Below are positions 61,701 through 64,000 of a stretch of DNA of 64,000 nt, piece after piece (the first letter of the stretch is position 1; each line of letters starts with the position of its first letter). The stretch covers positions 11,642,905-11,706,904 of the forward strand of contig NC_136019.1 in assembly GCF_048128805.1 (NCBI RefSeq), in the 5' to 3' direction. Source of the DNA: Centroberyx gerrardi. Its lineage: Eukaryota > Chordata > Actinopteri > Beryciformes > Berycidae. The notes beneath the pieces are model-generated. The model made no database searches. It was not told the DNA's origin and saw only the letters and a program-made list of their open reading frames with translations. Position numbers and translations under genes: made by a program.

Positions 61701-63424
61701 TAGGCATGACATTTAACAAAATGCCATTCAACAAAATGTCATCATACGCACTGTGGGAAAGGAAGATCTTTTACAATACACTGCTTACAAAAACTTTTGC
61801 TACAGTCAGTCCACTCTTGAAAAAAGGAAGCCAACAGGCGTGAAACTAATTCCAGTCGGTGCACAATCTTATTTATTTAGGCAAGATCGATTTAAAATAA
61901 TCACATAATAAAAAATCTTTTGTTAAGTGCAATTCAAACATTCCTAGTTTTGCTTACATATTTTGTAACTAAGAAAGAAAGAAAGTAAACCTTTATTTAT
62001 ACAGCACCTTTTAAAACCAAAGTTACAAAGTGCTTTACAAATAATAGAACAAAAGCAGGAGAAGCATAACAGTGGTCAAAGGTAAAACATAAAACATCAT
62101 AAGACAATTAAAATGAAAAGTGTAAAATAGAGATATAGTAAAAGGGTAAAAGGATCATGAAACTATAAATGAAAAGAATAGAACTGTCAAAGGCTAAATA
62201 AAAAAACAGAGGCTCTCAACAGATTAGAAAAAATAATATTCACATCAAACTTGGAACTCAATATGTATTGAAGCTAATTGTGTGCTCAGCCCATCATGTC
62301 ACTCTAGTTGACATGATACAACCTCAGCCAAGTGGTGCTCAGTTACTTGAATCCTGTCCACTGCATGGGATTCACAGTATAATAATTATTTACATTGTCC
62401 GGTAACAATTTACTGTCTTAGTTACAGTTCAAACCCATTGGAATGGAGAGAGAGGGAAATGCCAAGGAGAGAAAAGTGTCATGGATGAGCTTTCCAGCCA
62501 GTGTTGACTATAACCCGTTCTCTGTCTCCCCCCTGTGGCAGGTGTGAGATCTGCGGCTTCACCTGCCGTCAGAAGGCCTCCCTGAACTGGCACATGAAGA
62601 AGCACGACGCTGATGCCTCCTACCAGTTCTCTTGCTCCATTTGTGGCAAAAAGTTTGAGAAAAAGGACTCCGTGGTCGCCCATAAGGCCAAGAGCCACCC
62701 CGAGGTGCTCATAGCCGAAGCCTTAGCAGCCAACGGCGGCACCGTCATAACCAGCCCCGCCCCGGTCATGGAGGCCGTCCCTGAGCTCACTTCGCCTGCC
62801 GCCCAGCCCTCCATCAGCCAGGAGAGCCAGGCAATGGAGCGCTCGACCCCCTGCGAGCGCTCCATTCCCTGGGTGGAGCGCTCGCCAGGTGGAGCGCTCG
62901 CCCCCCTGCAGCAGGTGGTGCTGCCCCTCGCCCCGCAGACTCAGATGGTTGCGTCCCAGGGCCAGCTCCTCCAGCTGGCCCCGCATCACGTGGCGCAGGT
63001 GAGGCAGGAGCAGGAGACCTCCGCCCTGCTGCACCTCACCGCCGCCACCACTTCCGCCGCCTACCTCTCAGCCACCTGCCACCCGCAGCTCGTCCAGCTG
63101 ACCGCCCTGCCGATCGCCACCGCCGTGCCCATGGTCACCACGGACTGCCAGAGCACCCTGCTCACCCTGAGCTCTGTCACCACCCTGGCCCCCCAGCAGC
63201 CCGTGGAGTGGGTCAGGGAGGCGGATGAGGAGGTGCAGCTGGCCGGGGAGGGGGACCTGTGGGAGAGGGTGATAGTGGACGGGGATCACCAGGATGTGGG
63301 GGAAATGGTGTGGGAGGGCGATGGGGAGAGGAGGAAGGAAGACGAGGGGATAGTGTGGGAGAGGGAAGGCGAGAGGCAGATACTGTTAGAAAGTGCCGAG
63401 GTGCATGGCGATAGATTGATCTAG
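58777..63424 (+). CDS. zfp91: Zinc finger protein Zfp91
   Basis: Eleven exons: 58777-59132, 59500-59531, 59653-59784, 59938-59974, 60088-60171, 60337-60519, 60669-60710, 60823-60901, 61209-61323, 61596-61695 and 62542-63424. They total 2043 nt, 680 aa, with consistent phases. The ATG is the first in frame after a TAA at 58738. The N-terminal half is basic and low-complexity, followed by acidic/Lys-rich stretches (about 190-275) and the basic motif KRGRRRKDEKLPKRRKK. Five C2H2 fingers follow: about 299-322, 330-352, 360-380, 388-408 and 418-439. Finger text such as CEMEGCG, CEYCARAF and CEICGFTC matches vertebrate ZFP91. In mammals ZFP91 is a nuclear protein described as an atypical E3 ligase that promotes Lys63 ubiquitination of NIK and as a transcription factor; I assume the same here. 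The tail after KSHPEVLIAEALAANGG (about 240 aa) is Gln/Pro/Ala- then Glu-rich and seems unlike the mammalian tail. The donor after exon 8 (GTCTGC) is weak but the exon joins the conserved text exactly. Confidence 0.95.
61971..62180. repeat. Dispersed repeat in zfp91 intron 10
   Basis: A GAAA run is followed by ctttatttatacagcacctt and ttacaaagtgctttacaaat. I recognise this phrase from very common fish interspersed repeats. The class is not assigned. Confidence 0.5.
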
Positions 63425-63726
63425 ATGGGACGGGGTGGAGAGGAACCGTAGGTATGGCAAGCTGAAGGGGACACAAAGAAGTGGAAGTGGAAAGGATGGG
63501 AAGAGACAAGAGCGTGTCAGAATTTACTAAGCTTACATATGAAGAACAATTCAAATGTATATGAGTTAATTAGAGTTTGTCTCCATGGAGTGTATTGCAG
63601 TACTCACTTAGATACCTACACAGTACTACTTTATATCAGGGAGTATGATTTACAATAGATTGTGTACACTGACTATTTTATCACTTATTGAATATTTTAA
63701 CACATAGCCTAGTTTGGTTCTGTCAC

Positions 63727-63785
<59 letters not shown>

Positions 63786-64000
63786 GAGAGAGACCTTAAA
63801 CATATAATGCATATATTTACATTTGTTAGCAATGCAAAGACTGAAAGACGATTGTGCATAATGCAAGAAAATCCCTCATGCCGTTTATATCCCCAAAGTA
63901 TTCCCATTCTTCCAGTTTGTATGGCTTTCATTGCAAGGTGAATGATAACGTACGAGTGTCACTGAATTACAGCTCATTCAACTTTTATTTATTCAGCATG
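63425..64000. other. 3' UTR and downstream flank of zfp91
   Basis: Sequence after the TAG stop. No AATAAA was found before the window end, so the transcript end may lie outside. A TG microsatellite lies at 63731-63782. Confidence 0.6.
63731..63782. repeat. (TG)n microsatellite
   Basis: A pure TG run of about 26 units in the zfp91 3' region. Confidence 0.97.

Overview
The window is nuclear DNA of a ray-finned (teleost) fish. The evidence is multi-exon genes with GT-AG introns, a clear zfp91 orthologue, long CA/TG microsatellites, and typical teleost Tc1-like and hAT-like non-autonomous transposons. No prokaryotic gene, CRISPR array, tRNA or rRNA gene was seen. All calls come from reading the sequence; no database search was possible.

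Layout. (1) Bases 1-15750 are copy A of a block of about 16 kb. It carries, on the minus strand, a broken mucin-like gene: signal-peptide exon, giant Ser/Thr/Pro exon, SEA-domain exons. (2) Bases 15751-16755 are a mosaic junction built from pieces of the block, a fragment normally lying beyond the block, and two pieces of a hAT-like element. (3) Bases 16756-22200 have no secure gene; they hold a possible gene relic, a candidate miniature inverted-repeat element, an A/T-run tandem repeat and a hAT-type repeat. (4) Bases 22611-31550 (minus) are a second mucin-like gene, readable in full as ten exons (2052 aa): signal peptide, about 250 six-residue TTTGGS repeats in one 4.8-kb exon, three SEA domains separated by Thr/Ala linkers, and a GPI-anchor-like C-terminus. 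(5) Bases 31551-39194 are intergenic, with a 1.3-kb hAT-like element and a SINE-like repeat. (6) Bases 39195-55833 are copy B of the block, with an intact gene whose main exon is 11450 bp and fully open. (7) Bases 58777-63424 (plus) are zfp91, eleven exons, 680 aa.

How the genes relate. The two mucin-like genes share one plan: a tiny signal-peptide exon ending in phase 1, one giant repeat exon ending in phase 0, and SEA exons of 62-65 bp and 146-149 bp ending in phases 2 and 1. They are therefore best read as a small tandem family of surface or secreted O-glycosylated proteins on one strand. The locus is very plastic: an 18-bp minisatellite, 198-bp and roughly 2.7-kb higher-order repeats, internal duplication of a SEA cassette, and a segmental duplication whose copy A has decayed by three frameshifting deletions and a transposon insertion. 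zfp91 is an ordinary conserved neighbour on the opposite strand.

The main candidates for something new are the GPI-anchored triple-SEA TTTGGS mucin and the decaying duplicate with its template-switch-like junction. Because the two block copies are nearly identical outside the indels, an assembly artefact (two haplotypes placed in tandem) must be excluded.
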